Positions 40,695 to 49,625 of a stretch of DNA of 64,000 nt are shown piece by piece. The stretch comes from JAHFUS01 sp035689115 (GTDB taxonomy: Bacteria > Actinomycetota > Acidimicrobiia > Acidimicrobiales > GCA-2861595). A program made the position numbers and the translations under genes. The DNA lies in contig DASSMA010000064.1 of NCBI GenBank assembly GCA_035689115.1, positions 62,001 through 126,000 on the forward strand, read 5' to 3'. Each line of letters starts with the position of its first letter. The stretch's first letter is position 1. The notes below the pieces were generated by a model. That model saw only the letters and a program-made list of their open reading frames with translations, made no database searches and was not told where the DNA came from.

Positions 40695-41879
40695 TCAGCC
40701 GAAGGCCGCGGCCCGCCGGCCGGCCGCCAGCTCGGCCAGAGCGGCGCCGGTGAGCCGCTGGTGGTAGGCGCCGACGGGGGCGCCGGCGGCGACGGCCTCG
40801 CCGACCTCGGCGCGCCGCCGCCGCAGGAGCGGGCCGCCGGCGGGCGTGTCGCCCACCGCCGCCAGCGGCAGGCCGGTGGACGAGGCGGCCCGGCAGGCGG
40901 CGCCGAGCGAGGTGCCGGCCCCGCTCCTCCAGAGCCGGGCGACGGCCGGCGGGAGGGGGAGCAGGCGGTGGACGTCGCCCGGCGTGGCGGAGACCTCGAG
41001 GACGTCGAGGTAGGCGTCGCCGGCCCCGTCGTACACGGCGGTGACCGTGCGGGCCAGCGCCTGCTCGAGGGGCAGGGCGCCGGCCGCCCACCGCCGCACC
41101 GCCCGCCCGGCCACCCCGCCGGCCGCCCACGGCGAGGCGTCGAAGTCGGCCCGCCGCCCGGCCAGCCAGGCGTGGAGGTCGTGGCGGTCGCCCGCCTCCC
41201 GCCGGCCGACGAGCACGTCGACGAGGAGGCGGTCCAGCTCGTACACGGGCAGGTGGCGGGTTCCCATGGCCACCTCGCCGTGGGGCTGGCGGTCCTTCAC
41301 CGCCTCGTAGGCGAGGACGTGGGCGGCCAGCAGGTGGTCGAGGGCGCGCACCGTGGCGGCGACGGCGGCCCGCCGGCCGGGGGGGTGGTGGCCCGAGAGG
41401 TAGGAGAGCAGGGCGGTGGCGTTCAGCTGGTCGATGGTGACCCAGCGGCGGGTGCGGCCGGCGAAGTGCTCCACCGCCGTCTGGGCCCACAGGCAGAACC
41501 GCTCCGGGGCGTCGGGCCGCAGCCAGAAGTTCACGCCCATCCACGCCGGGTGGGCGAAGCGGTGGAGGACCACCACCGGGGCCACGCCGTGCTCGTGGCA
41601 GCTGTCGAGGAGCCGGGCGTAGCCGGCCACCGCCCGGGCGTCGAGTCGCCCGTCCAGGGGTTCGCAGCGGGCCCACTCGACCGGGATCCGCACGGACGTC
41701 ACGCCGGCCGCCGCCAGCCCGGCCACCACGGCGTCCCACCGGTCCCAGACGCCGGCCGGCCGGCGGGCCACCCTGCCCTCGGCCTCCCACCACGACCAGC
41801 TGTGGGCCGGCTGGCCCGGGCCGTTGAAGCCGCCCTCCTCCTCGAAGCCGCCGACAACGGCGCCGAGCCGGGGGATCAT
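40695..41879 (-). CDS. GH1-like (beta-glucosidase fold) protein, probably not a classical glucosidase
   Basis: 394 residues, start overlapping the upstream stop (ATGA). The TIM-barrel landmarks of GH1 are there: VTSVRIPVEWARCEPLDG, GVAPVVVLHRFAHPAWM, and WVTIDQLNATALLSYLSGHHPPG. The last aligns with the TxNEP...GYxxGxxAPG motif, but the acid/base Glu is Gln and NEP reads DQL, as seen at that site in plant myrosinases. No ITENG nucleophile motif is visible near the C-terminus, and the protein is shorter than usual GH1 (about 450). A non-hydrolytic or altered role together with the Rieske protein is likely. Confidence 0.72.
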   Translation of the reverse strand: MIPRLGAVVGGFEEEGGFNGPGQPAHSWSWWEAEGRVARRPAGVWDRWDAVVAGLAAAGVTSVRIPVEWARCEPLDGRLDARAVAGYARLLDSCHEHGVAPVVVLHRFAHPAWMGVNFWLRPDAPERFCLWAQTAVEHFAGRTRRWVTIDQLNATALLSYLSGHHPPGRRAAVAATVRALDHLLAAHVLAYEAVKDRQPHGEVAMGTRHLPVYELDRLLVDVLVGRREAGDRHDLHAWLAGRRADFDASPWAAGGVAGRAVRRWAAGALPLEQALARTVTAVYDGAGDAYLDVLEVSATPGDVHRLLPLPPAVARLWRSGAGTSLGAACRAASSTGLPLAAVGDTPAGGPLLRRRRAEVGEAVAAGAPVGAYHQRLTGAALAELAAGRRAAAFG

Positions 41880-43594
41880 GCGTCCTCGAAGAGGGTCTCG
41901 CCGCGCCGGAGGCGGGCGGCGATGCGCACCACCTGGGCCAGTTCCCGGCGGGTGGGGGTGTGGGCGGCCAGGAACCGGGCGCACCCGGCCAGGATGAGCG
42001 CCGCCTCCTCGGAGCCGGCCGGCCAGGCGGCCGCCTGGCGGACGGCGGCCTCGTAGGTCTGGTACCAGTGAAATCCGGCGTCCTCGGCCAGCAGGGCCCG
42101 GCCGAGGGCGGCCACCAGCGCCGCCTGGTCGCGCCCCGAGCGCACCCACCCGTAGGCGATGGCGCCGGCCTCGTCGACGCCGCCCTGGTGGTCCCAGCAC
42201 CCGTCGAGCGCCGCCAGGTCGACGTCGCCGGCCGGCTTCGGAGGGCGGGCGGCGGGCACGTTGAGGAAGCGGTCCAGGTACACCCGCAGGGCGCCGTGCA
42301 GCGCCCCCCGCAGCAGGTCGACCGACGGCGCCCGCACCAGCGCCTGGTGCAGGGCGTTGCCGGCGGTGAAGCCGTGGTGCACGGAATCCCAGTCGCTGAA
42401 ATCGTTCTGCGTGTGGAAGCGGGTGATGCGCAGAGCGGCGGCGTAGGCCACGGCCCGGCCGACCTGCTCGGGCCGGGCGCCGGCGGCGACGGCGGCGCAC
42501 AGCGCCTCGACGACCTCCACGGGGTCGTCGCCCAGGAGGGCCCACGCCAGTCCCGTGACGTCGTCCCAGGTGCCCCGCCGGCCCTCGCCGGCGGCCACCA
42601 GGTCGGGGAGGCGGGCGGAGGCACCGGCCACCAGGGCGGCCAGGTCGTGCGGGTGCCGCCACTCGCCCTGCTCCTCCGAGCGGCCGGCGCGGGCCGTGCC
42701 CGGCACCAGCGACGACAGCACCGCCGGCGCCGACGCCGGCCCCAGCAGGGCCACCGCCTCGAACGCCTTGTTGGTGAAGTCCAGGGTGTGGCCGCCGTCG
42801 AGGAACACGTGGTCGGTGGCGGCCGCCGTCATCAGCTCCTCGACCTCGGCCAGGGGCACCCCGGCGTCGAGGGCGGTGAGAAGGGTGCGCTCGGCCGCCC
42901 CGGCGCTGCGGGTCTCGATGCTGCGCCGGTACCACGCCTCCAACCGCCCGGGCGTGACGCCGGCCGAGCCGAGCGGACGCAGGGGGAAGCTCGGCGGCCG
43001 GCCCCGCGTGTCCCGCGAGACGAAGGCCAGCCCGTGCACCATGGCGAGGGCCCGGTCGTCGAGGTGGAGGTGGGGCACGACGTTGGCCATGGCGACGAGC
43101 ACGGTGAGGCCGGCACCCCACCCGGCGTCCCGGTAGGTGGTGCCGAATTCGACGCCGGTCCGCACGATGTCGGCCACCGGCACGCCGGCCTCGAGGAGGG
43201 CGAGCGTGGCCTTGGCGGTGACGAGCGTGAGGCCCTGCTCCAGTCCCTCGAGGAGGCGCCGGCGGTGGTACTCGACGTCGGGACGGCCCGGCTCCTCGAC
43301 CACCACGACCACCTGGCCGTCCTCGACCTCGACCGGGTAGGCGCGCACGTCGTCGGCGAACAGGTTCATGGTGCCGCCCGAGGACAGGTCGAACCGGGCG
43401 TGGTGCCAGTGGCAGGTGACCAGGCCGTTCTCGACAGTCCCGCGGTGCAGCGGGAAGCCCATGTGGGGGCAGCGGTCGTCGAGCGCCCACGCCCGGTCCT
43501 CGTGCCAGAACACGCACACCGGCTGGGTGCCGGCCTTGCCGGTGAGGCAGCCCCTGGCCCTCAGGTCCTCGACGCTGCCGACGGTCACGCGCAC
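41876..43594 (-). CDS. Rieske [2Fe-2S] protein with long helical C-terminal domain
   Basis: 572 residues from a GTG. Residues 1-105 are a Rieske ferredoxin domain with both cluster motifs: CPHMG (CxH, near 42) and CHWHHARFD (CxxH, near 61). The remaining 460 residues are helical, with His/Asp/Glu-rich stretches such as ALAMVHGLAFVSRDTRG, TDHVFLDGGHTLDFTNKAFEA and RFHTQNDFSDWDSVHHGF. These are not a ring-hydroxylating oxygenase domain. Electron transfer to a bound metal or substrate is plausible. The stop overlaps the GH1-like start, so the two proteins are made together. Confidence 0.82.
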   Translation of the reverse strand: MRVTVGSVEDLRARGCLTGKAGTQPVCVFWHEDRAWALDDRCPHMGFPLHRGTVENGLVTCHWHHARFDLSSGGTMNLFADDVRAYPVEVEDGQVVVVVEEPGRPDVEYHRRRLLEGLEQGLTLVTAKATLALLEAGVPVADIVRTGVEFGTTYRDAGWGAGLTVLVAMANVVPHLHLDDRALAMVHGLAFVSRDTRGRPPSFPLRPLGSAGVTPGRLEAWYRRSIETRSAGAAERTLLTALDAGVPLAEVEELMTAAATDHVFLDGGHTLDFTNKAFEAVALLGPASAPAVLSSLVPGTARAGRSEEQGEWRHPHDLAALVAGASARLPDLVAAGEGRRGTWDDVTGLAWALLGDDPVEVVEALCAAVAAGARPEQVGRAVAYAAALRITRFHTQNDFSDWDSVHHGFTAGNALHQALVRAPSVDLLRGALHGALRVYLDRFLNVPAARPPKPAGDVDLAALDGCWDHQGGVDEAGAIAYGWVRSGRDQAALVAALGRALLAEDAGFHWYQTYEAAVRQAAAWPAGSEEAALILAGCARFLAAHTPTRRELAQVVRIAARLRRGETLFEDA

Positions 43595-43638
43595 GCCGGC
43601 AACCGTATGTCCCCCGCACCTGCGCGAGCATCGCGGGC

Positions 43639-44430
43639 ATGGCGACCCTCGTCTCGTTCCACGCCCACCCCGACGACGAGGCCATCGCCTGCGCCGGCAC
43701 CATGGCCCGGGCGGCCGCCGAGGGCCACCGGGTGGTGCTCGTGGTGGCGACCAGGGGCGAGCACGGCGAGGTGGAGGACGGGTTCCTCGACCCGGGCGAG
43801 ACGCTGGGCGACCGTCGGACCAAGGAGACCCTCGAGGCGGCCCGCATCCTCGGTGTGCACCGCGTCGAGTTCCTCGGCTACCGGGACTCCGGCATGATCG
43901 GCACGACCGAGAACGAGGCGCCCGGCTGCTTCTGGCAGGCCGACCTCGACGAGGCCGCCGGCCGCCTGGCCGCCATCCTCGGCGAGGAGGGTGCCGAGGT
44001 CCTCACGATCTACGACGACCACGGCAACTACGGGCATCCCGACCACATCCAGGTCCACCGGGTCGGCCTCCGGGCGGCCGAGCTGGCCGGCACGGCGCGC
44101 GTCTACGAGTCCACCATCAACCGCGATGCGGTGATGGCGATGATGGCCCAGGTCGTCGAGGAGGGCGGCGAGCTCCCCGAGGACTTCGACCCCGACTTCG
44201 ACTTCACCCAGTTCGGGTCGCCGGCCGCGGTCATCACCACGAGCGTCGACGTCAGCCCCTACCTCGAGCAGAAGCGGAGCGCCATGGCCGCCCACGCCAG
44301 CCAGATCGGCGAGGGTTCGTTCTTCCTCAGCATGACGCCCGAGGTCTTCGCCGCCTCCTGGGGCACCGAGTGGTACATCCGTCGCGGCGCCCCAGCCGGC
44401 ACCGCCGAGGACTGGCTCTTTCCGCGTTGA
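43639..44430 (+). CDS. PIG-L/LmbE-type deacetylase (Mca/MshB-like)
   Basis: 263 residues. The zinc-binding motif AHPDDE is at 9-14 and HPDH near 133, both intact. The family removes acetyl groups from GlcNAc-type sugars; in actinobacteria MshB and Mca act in mycothiol synthesis and conjugate turnover. The neighbouring TIGR03086 protein, often mycothiol-linked, fits. Which of the two functions applies cannot be told. The stop overlaps the next start (TTGA). Confidence 0.88.
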   Translation: MATLVSFHAHPDDEAIACAGTMARAAAEGHRVVLVVATRGEHGEVEDGFLDPGETLGDRRTKETLEAARILGVHRVEFLGYRDSGMIGTTENEAPGCFWQADLDEAAGRLAAILGEEGAEVLTIYDDHGNYGHPDHIQVHRVGLRAAELAGTARVYESTINRDAVMAMMAQVVEEGGELPEDFDPDFDFTQFGSPAAVITTSVDVSPYLEQKRSAMAAHASQIGEGSFFLSMTPEVFAASWGTEWYIRRGAPAGTAEDWLFPR

Positions 44431-45539
44431 CCTGGACCCACACGGGCTACGCCCAGCGCATCCACTTCGGCCCCGGGATGGTGGAGCGGGTCGGCGACGT
44501 GTGCCGGGCGCTCGGGATGCACCGCGTCCTGGTGGTCACCACCGACGGCCGGCGCTCGTCGCCCGACGGCGCCCGCCTGCTCGACGCCCTCGGCTCGTCG
44601 ATCGACGCAGTGGCGGTGTTCGCCGGCGTCCGGTCCCACGTGCCGGCGGCGGCGGTCGACGCGGCGGTGGATCAGGCCGCCGGCGTCGACGGCGTCGTGT
44701 CCTTCGGGGGCGGCTCGTGCGCCGACCTGGCCAAGGCCGTCTGCCACGCCGCCGAAGGCCCCGGCGACGTGCGGGAGGAGCCCGCCACCTACGCCGACCG
44801 GCCGGCGCTGCCGCACGTGTCGGTGCCCACCACCTACTCGGGGGCCGAGCTGACCCCCTTCTACGGCACGACGGGCCCCGACGGCCGCAAGCGGGGCGCG
44901 GGTGGGCCCACGCTGGCGCCGCTGGCGGCCGTGTACGACCCAGTCGTCACCCTGGGCACGCCGGCACGGGTGAGCGCCGAGACGGGGATGAACGCCCTGG
45001 CCCACGGCGTGGAGTGCGCCTACTCGCCCACCCGCTCGCCCGAGGCGGAGGCGGTGGCGCTGGCCTGCGTGGAGCGGGTCGCCGCCGCCCTTCCCCTCGT
45101 GGTCGACCGGCCCGGCGACCTCGAGGCCCGGACCGCCATGCTGGCCGGGGCGGTGCTCGGCGGCCGCTGCCTCCAGAACGCCGGGATGGGCGTGCACCAC
45201 GGCCTCTCGCAGCTGCTGGGCGGCCGCACCGGGCTGCCCCACGGCCTCATGAACGCCGTCGTCCTCCCGCACGCCATGGCCTTCAACGCCGGGGCGGCGG
45301 GCCCGGCGGCGGCCCGCATCGGCGCCGCCCTCGGCGACCCGGCCGACCCGGCCGGCGCCCTCGCCCGCCTCCGCGACCGTCTCGGCCTGCCGGCCACCCT
45401 CGCCGAGTGCGGCGTCACCGAGGAGGACCTCGACGCGGTGGCGGCGGCGGCCCCGTCGAACGCCAACGTGGCCCGGAACCTCCGGCCCGTCACCGTGGAC
45501 GACGCCCGGGCGATCCTCGCCGCCGCCTTCGGGCGATGA
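44427..45539 (+). CDS. maleylacetate reductase-like iron-containing alcohol dehydrogenase
   Basis: 370 residues from a TTG overlapping the previous stop. Group III dehydrogenase: NAD-binding VSFGGGSCADLAKAV, VPTTYSGAELTPFYG, metal-site region NALAHGVECAYSP and GVHHGLSQLLGGRTGLPHGLMNAVVLPH. The TTYSG(A/S)E segment is typical of maleylacetate reductases, which reduce maleylacetate to 3-oxoadipate in aromatic degradation. No ring-cleaving dioxygenase of the hydroxyquinol type is visible nearby, so the substrate is uncertain. Confidence 0.88.
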   Translation: MTWTHTGYAQRIHFGPGMVERVGDVCRALGMHRVLVVTTDGRRSSPDGARLLDALGSSIDAVAVFAGVRSHVPAAAVDAAVDQAAGVDGVVSFGGGSCADLAKAVCHAAEGPGDVREEPATYADRPALPHVSVPTTYSGAELTPFYGTTGPDGRKRGAGGPTLAPLAAVYDPVVTLGTPARVSAETGMNALAHGVECAYSPTRSPEAEAVALACVERVAAALPLVVDRPGDLEARTAMLAGAVLGGRCLQNAGMGVHHGLSQLLGGRTGLPHGLMNAVVLPHAMAFNAGAAGPAAARIGAALGDPADPAGALARLRDRLGLPATLAECGVTEEDLDAVAAAAPSNANVARNLRPVTVDDARAILAAAFGR

Positions 45540-45569
45540 GTCACGCCGGCCGGCGTCGTCCAACCTGAC

Positions 45570-46145
45570 ATGACAGCGATCGTCGACCTCGAACCCGCCG
45601 CCCGCCGCCTGGCCCGCCTCGTCGAGGGGGTGCCCGACCGCGCCCTGGGCGGGCCCACACCGTGCCGGGACTACACCGTGGGTGACCTCGTCGAGCACAT
45701 CGGCGGCGCCGCCCGCTCCTTCCGGGCCTCCGCCGTGAAGCAGCCGCTGGGCGCCGCCAGGCCCGGCGACGCCTCGCGGCTGGGCCCCGACTGGCGCACC
45801 GCCATCCCCCGGGACCTCCTCGCCATGGCCGAGGCGTGGAAGGACCCCGAGGCGTGGGCCGGGATGACGGGCGCCGGCGGCATCGACCTGCCCGGCGAGG
45901 TGGCGGGCGTCGTGGGCCTGGACGAGCTGGTGATCCACGGCTGGGACCTGGCCCGGGCCACCGGCCAGCCCGACGGCTACGACGGCCCCGGCCTCGAGGC
46001 GGTGCACGGCATGGTCAGCCAGCTCCGGGCCGCCGGCGTGGAGGGCATCTTCGGGCCTCCGGTCGAGGTCGCCGGCGAGCGGCCCCTCCTGGAGCGGATC
46101 CTCGGGCTCACCGGCCGGGACCCGGACTGGCGCCCCCCGGCCTAG
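45570..46145 (+). CDS. TIGR03086 family metal-binding protein (MDMPI-like)
   Basis: 191 residues. DinB/MDMPI-type helical bundle: GVPDRALGGPTPCRDYTVGDLVEHIGGAARSF, and DELVIHGWDLARATGQP with the metal-binding His. Relatives include mycothiol-dependent maleylpyruvate isomerase, so a thiol-dependent transferase or isomerase is possible. It starts 30 bp after the reductase, which also suits a maleyl-type substrate. Confidence 0.85.
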   Translation: MTAIVDLEPAARRLARLVEGVPDRALGGPTPCRDYTVGDLVEHIGGAARSFRASAVKQPLGAARPGDASRLGPDWRTAIPRDLLAMAEAWKDPEAWAGMTGAGGIDLPGEVAGVVGLDELVIHGWDLARATGQPDGYDGPGLEAVHGMVSQLRAAGVEGIFGPPVEVAGERPLLERILGLTGRDPDWRPPA

Positions 46146-46164
46146 GCCGTGCCAAGATCGCCGC

Positions 46165-46479
46165 ATGTCCGTCGTCCGCATCAACGCCATCACCGTGCCC
46201 GCCGACATGGCCGACGCCATGGCGGCGCGCTTCGCCGCCCGCGCCGGGCAGGTGGAGAAGACGCCGGGGTTCGAGGAGTTCCAGCTGCTGCGGCCGAGCG
46301 ACGGCCGCGAGACGTGGCTCGTCTACACCAGGTGGGCCGACCAGGAGTCGTTCGACGCCTGGGTGTCGTCGCAGGCGTTTGGGCAGGGGCACGCCCGGCC
46401 TGAGGGCGCCCAGGCGCCGGTGGCCACCGGCTCGGAGCTGTGGGCCTTCGACGTCGAGCAACACGCCACGCGGGCGTAG
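46165..46479 (+). CDS. antibiotic biosynthesis monooxygenase (ABM) domain protein
   Basis: 104 residues. Ferredoxin-like ABM fold: INAITVPADMADAMAARFAARAGQVEKTPGFEEFQLLRP, then WLVYTRWADQESFDAWVSSQAF. Family members include heme-degrading MhuD/IsdG-like enzymes and quinone-forming monooxygenases; the W/N/H set of heme degraders is not clearly complete here. Single-gene spacing of 19 bp from upstream suggests co-transcription. Confidence 0.83.
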   Translation: MSVVRINAITVPADMADAMAARFAARAGQVEKTPGFEEFQLLRPSDGRETWLVYTRWADQESFDAWVSSQAFGQGHARPEGAQAPVATGSELWAFDVEQHATRA

Positions 46480-46488
46480 CCTTAGTCC

Positions 46489-47061
46489 ATGTCCACCGAG
46501 GAGCCGCCCCGCTGGCGGGGCATCAATCATCTGGCCCTGGTGACGCCCGACATGGACGCCACCGTCCGCTTCTACCACGGGGTCCTGGGCATGCGGCTGG
46601 TCGCCACGCTCATGGCCGGCCCCATGCGCCACTACTTCTTCGAGATCGGTCCGCAGAACACCGTCGCCTTCTTCGAATGGCAGGGCGCCGAGATCTTCGC
46701 CAAGCAGGCCGGCGTCCCCACCCCGAGGACCGTGCAGCTCGACCACCTCTCGTTCAACCTGCCCGACGAGGAGGCGCTGCTGGCCCTGCGCGACCGGCTC
46801 ACGGCCGCCCACTGCGGGATCACCGAGGTCATCGACCACGGGATCATGCACTCGGTGTACTTCACCGACCCCAACGGCATCGCCCTCGAGGCCTCGTGGT
46901 GGGCGCTCGACGTCACCGGCCGCCCGGCCGACTACGCCGACAAGCAGATCTTCTCCGACCCCGACCCGGTGCCGGCCGTCACCGAGTTGGCCGACAGCGG
47001 CCGCCTCGCCTGGATGCCCACCACCGAGCTCACCGGCGACGAGATCGTCGACCCCTCCTAA
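46489..47061 (+). CDS. VOC (glyoxalase/dioxygenase) family protein
   Basis: 190 residues. One VOC unit: INHLALVTPDMDATVRFYHGVLGMRLV, then HYFFEIGPQNTVAFFEW, LDHLSFNLPDEEAL and MHSVYFTDPNGIALEASWW. The metal ligands His (NHLAL), His (LDHLSF) and Glu (ALEASW) are in place. It could be a dioxygenase, a glyoxalase-like isomerase or a binding protein. It follows the ABM gene by 9 bp. Confidence 0.86.
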   Translation: MSTEEPPRWRGINHLALVTPDMDATVRFYHGVLGMRLVATLMAGPMRHYFFEIGPQNTVAFFEWQGAEIFAKQAGVPTPRTVQLDHLSFNLPDEEALLALRDRLTAAHCGITEVIDHGIMHSVYFTDPNGIALEASWWALDVTGRPADYADKQIFSDPDPVPAVTELADSGRLAWMPTTELTGDEIVDPS

Positions 47062-47079
47062 CCCCTCCACCCAACTGCC

Positions 47080-47127
47080 GCCCACCCTTCTGCTCGGGTC
47101 GCTGCGCGACGTCCACGAAGGGTGGGC
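47080..47127 (+). promoter_or_regulatory. hairpin covering the ribosome-binding region of the next gene
   Basis: Inverted repeat GCCCACCCTTC / GAAGGGTGGGC (11-bp arms, 26-nt loop). The second arm contains the GAAGGG/GGTGGG purine stretch just before the GTG at 47132. It may end the VOC transcript or hide the ribosome site. If translation really starts further upstream the repeat lies inside the coding sequence. Confidence 0.45.
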
Positions 47128-47131
47128 GTGG

Positions 47132-47461
47132 GTGGTCATCATCGGCAACGGCCTGGCCGGGGCCTGGGCCCTCGGCGCCCACAAGGTGGAGGCCCTGCGC
47201 ACCCGTGCCCTCTGGTGGTTCACCGTGTTCGTCGAGGTGGCGGTGTTCGTGCAGGTCGGCCTGGGCGTGGCCATGGTCGCCGGCCAGAAGCTCCACGCCG
47301 CCCAGTTCCACATGTTCTACGGCTTCGTGGCCGTCATCTCGGTGGGCATCCTGTACTCCTACCGCCAGCAGCTGCGCCACCGCCTGTACCTGCTCTACGG
47401 GTTCGGCGGCCTGTTCGTGATGGGCCTCGGGATCCGGGCCATGATCGTGGGCGCGCGCTGA
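47132..47461 (+). CDS. small integral membrane protein
   Basis: 109 residues from GTG 47132, with three membrane segments (WWFTVFVEVAVFVQVGLGVAMVAG, FHMFYGFVAVISVGILYSY, LLYGFGGLFVMGLGIRAMIV). In the same frame upstream the sequence LLLGSLRDVHEGWAW continues the first helix smoothly, but no ATG, GTG or TTG precedes it before the VOC stop region. A CTG start at 47075 or 47090 is therefore possible. Function unknown. Confidence 0.72.
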   Translation: MVIIGNGLAGAWALGAHKVEALRTRALWWFTVFVEVAVFVQVGLGVAMVAGQKLHAAQFHMFYGFVAVISVGILYSYRQQLRHRLYLLYGFGGLFVMGLGIRAMIVGAR

Positions 47462-47483
47462 CCACCGGCCAGCGGCGGGAGCC

Positions 47484-47720
47484 CTACAGGTGCACCACGG
47501 GGCAGGTGAGGGTGCGGGTGATGCCGTCGATCAGCTGGACCTTGCTCACCACCATGCGCCCCAGCTCGTCGACCGAGGCTGCTTCCGCCTGCACGATCAC
47601 GTCGTAGGGCCCGGTGACGTCGTCGGCCGACACGACGCCCTCGATGCGGGCGACCTGCTCGGCGACCTGCGCCGCCTTGCCGACCTCGGTCTGAATGAGC
47701 ACGTACGCGGTGACGGCCAC
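47484..47720 (-). CDS. stand-alone Lrp/AsnC ligand-binding (RAM) domain protein
   Basis: 78 residues: MAVTAYVLIQTEVGKAAQVAEQVARIEGVVSADDV is the RAM opening (written here in two parts: MAVTAYVLIQTEVGK and AAQVAEQVARIEGVV), then TGPYDVIVQAEAASVDELG and SKVQLIDGITRTLTCPV. The HTH of full Lrp/AsnC proteins is absent. Such short proteins sense amino acids and may form mixed oligomers with full-length Lrp. It is divergent from the S9 peptidase gene, 52 bp apart. Confidence 0.88.
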   Translation of the reverse strand: MAVTAYVLIQTEVGKAAQVAEQVARIEGVVSADDVTGPYDVIVQAEAASVDELGRMVVSKVQLIDGITRTLTCPVVHL

Positions 47721-47772
47721 TGGCTTGCCTCCTCGATCAACCTGGCGGGCGCCCGCACTCTACCGTGGAGGC

Positions 47773-49614
47773 ATGCCGACGACCCCCGAGCTGATCCCGC
47801 GCGACGTCCTGTTCGGAAACCCCGAGCGGATCCTGCCGCGCATCTCGCCCGACGGACGCAAGCTGGCGTGGGTGGCGCCGGTCGACGGCGTGCTCAACGT
47901 GTGGGTCGGCGACGTGGGCTCGGAGGACGCCAAGCCGGTCACCGACGACCGCGACCGGGGGATCCGCCAGTACTTCTGGGCCCACGACGGGCGCCACCTG
48001 CTCTACCTCAAGGACGAGGGAGGCGACGAGAACTGGCGCCTCCACGCCGTCGACCTGCTCTCCGGGTCCATCCGGGACCTCACGCCCTTCGAGGGCGTGC
48101 AGGCCCAGGTGGTGGAGGTGTCCCAGCACCACCCCGACGTCGTGCTGGTCGGCCTCAACAAGGACAACCCCCAGCTCCACGACGTGTACCGCGTCGACCT
48201 GGCCTCCGGCTCGCTCGAGAAGGTGGCCGACAACCCCGGCTTCATCGGGTGGGTGGCCGACCACGACCTGGCCGTGCGCGCCGGCATCGCCCCCACCCCC
48301 GACGGCGGTATGGCGGTCATGGTGCGGGACACCCCCGAGGGGGAATGGCGGCCGCTGCTGGTCGTCGGCCAGGAGGACGCCCTCAGCACCTCGCCGGTGG
48401 CGTTCAGCCGTGACGGCCGCTCGCTGCTGTGCGTCTCGTCCAAGGAGGCCAACGCCGGCCGCCTGGTCGTCATGCCGCTCGACCCCGCCGGCGAGCCCGA
48501 GGTCGTGGCCGGCGACCCCCGCTTCGACGTGTCGGAGGTGCTCATCCACCCCGACACCCACCAGGTGCAGCTCGTGGGGTTCCAGCGCGAGCGGCTGGAG
48601 TGGGAGGCCGTCGACCAGTCGCTGGCCGGCGACCTGGCCGCCATGCGGGCCCTCCACCCCGGCGACATGCGGGTCGCCAACCGCGACGACGCCGACCAGG
48701 TGTGGCTGCTCGGGTTCACCGCCGACGACGGCCCGGTCTCCTACTTCTCGTTCGACCGCCGCACCGGCGAGGGCACCTTCCTGTTCCACCACCAGCCCGA
48801 GCTGGCCCGCTTCCAGCTGGCCGCCATGGAGCCGTTCACCTACACCGCCACCGACGGCCTCCAGGTGTCCGGCTACCTGTCGTTCCCGCCGGGCGCCGAC
48901 CGCCGCTCGCTGCCCACCGTCCTCGACGTCCACGGCGGGCCGTGGGCGCGCGACATGTGGGGCTTCCACCCCGAGGCCCAGTGGTTCGCCAACCGCGGCT
49001 ACCTCTGCATCCAGGTCAACTACCGGGGCTCGATCGGCTACGGCAAGGACTTCACCTGTGCCGGCGACCGCGAGTGGGCCGGCGCCATGCACCAGGACCT
49101 GGTCGACGCCGTCGCCTGGGCGGTCGGTCAGGGCTACACCGACCCCGAGCGGGTGGCCATCTTCGGCGGCTCCTACGGCGGCTACGCGGCGCTGGTGGGG
49201 GCCACGTTCACCCCCGACCTGTTCCGCTGCGCCGTCGACATCGTGGGCCCGTCCAGCCTGAAGACCCTGATCGAGAGCATCCCGCCGTACTGGGCCCCGC
49301 TGGTCGCCCAGTTCCACACCCGGGTCGGCAATCCCGACACCGAGGCCGACTTCCTGTGGTCCCGGTCGCCGCTCTCCCGTGTGGACGCCGTCCGCATCCC
49401 GCTGCTCATCGCCCAGGGCGCCAACGACCCCCGGGTGAAGCAGGCCGAGTCCGAGCAGTTCGTGGCCGCCCTCCGGGAGAAGGGCATCGACCACGAGTAC
49501 ATGCTGTTCGAGGACGAGGGCCACGGCTTCGCCAAGCCCGAGAACCGCCTGCGCTTCTACGCCGCCGCCGAGCGCTTCCTCGCCAAGCACCTGGGCGGCC
49601 GCTCCCAGGACTGA
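47773..49614 (+). CDS. S9 family prolyl-oligopeptidase-type peptidase
   Basis: 613 residues, ATG chosen because family sequence begins there (RISPDGRKLAWVAPVDGVLNVW). The N-terminal beta-propeller (1 to about 350) precedes an alpha/beta hydrolase domain with GGSYGGYAAL (Ser467), the Asp in GANDPRVKQ and His584 in DEGHGF, so the triad is complete. It cuts peptides, often after acyl or prolyl residues. No signal peptide, so probably cytoplasmic. It converges with pckG across a perfect hairpin. Confidence 0.92.
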   Translation: MPTTPELIPRDVLFGNPERILPRISPDGRKLAWVAPVDGVLNVWVGDVGSEDAKPVTDDRDRGIRQYFWAHDGRHLLYLKDEGGDENWRLHAVDLLSGSIRDLTPFEGVQAQVVEVSQHHPDVVLVGLNKDNPQLHDVYRVDLASGSLEKVADNPGFIGWVADHDLAVRAGIAPTPDGGMAVMVRDTPEGEWRPLLVVGQEDALSTSPVAFSRDGRSLLCVSSKEANAGRLVVMPLDPAGEPEVVAGDPRFDVSEVLIHPDTHQVQLVGFQRERLEWEAVDQSLAGDLAAMRALHPGDMRVANRDDADQVWLLGFTADDGPVSYFSFDRRTGEGTFLFHHQPELARFQLAAMEPFTYTATDGLQVSGYLSFPPGADRRSLPTVLDVHGGPWARDMWGFHPEAQWFANRGYLCIQVNYRGSIGYGKDFTCAGDREWAGAMHQDLVDAVAWAVGQGYTDPERVAIFGGSYGGYAALVGATFTPDLFRCAVDIVGPSSLKTLIESIPPYWAPLVAQFHTRVGNPDTEADFLWSRSPLSRVDAVRIPLLIAQGANDPRVKQAESEQFVAALREKGIDHEYMLFEDEGHGFAKPENRLRFYAAAERFLAKHLGGRSQD

Positions 49615-49625
49615 CCCCACCGTTT

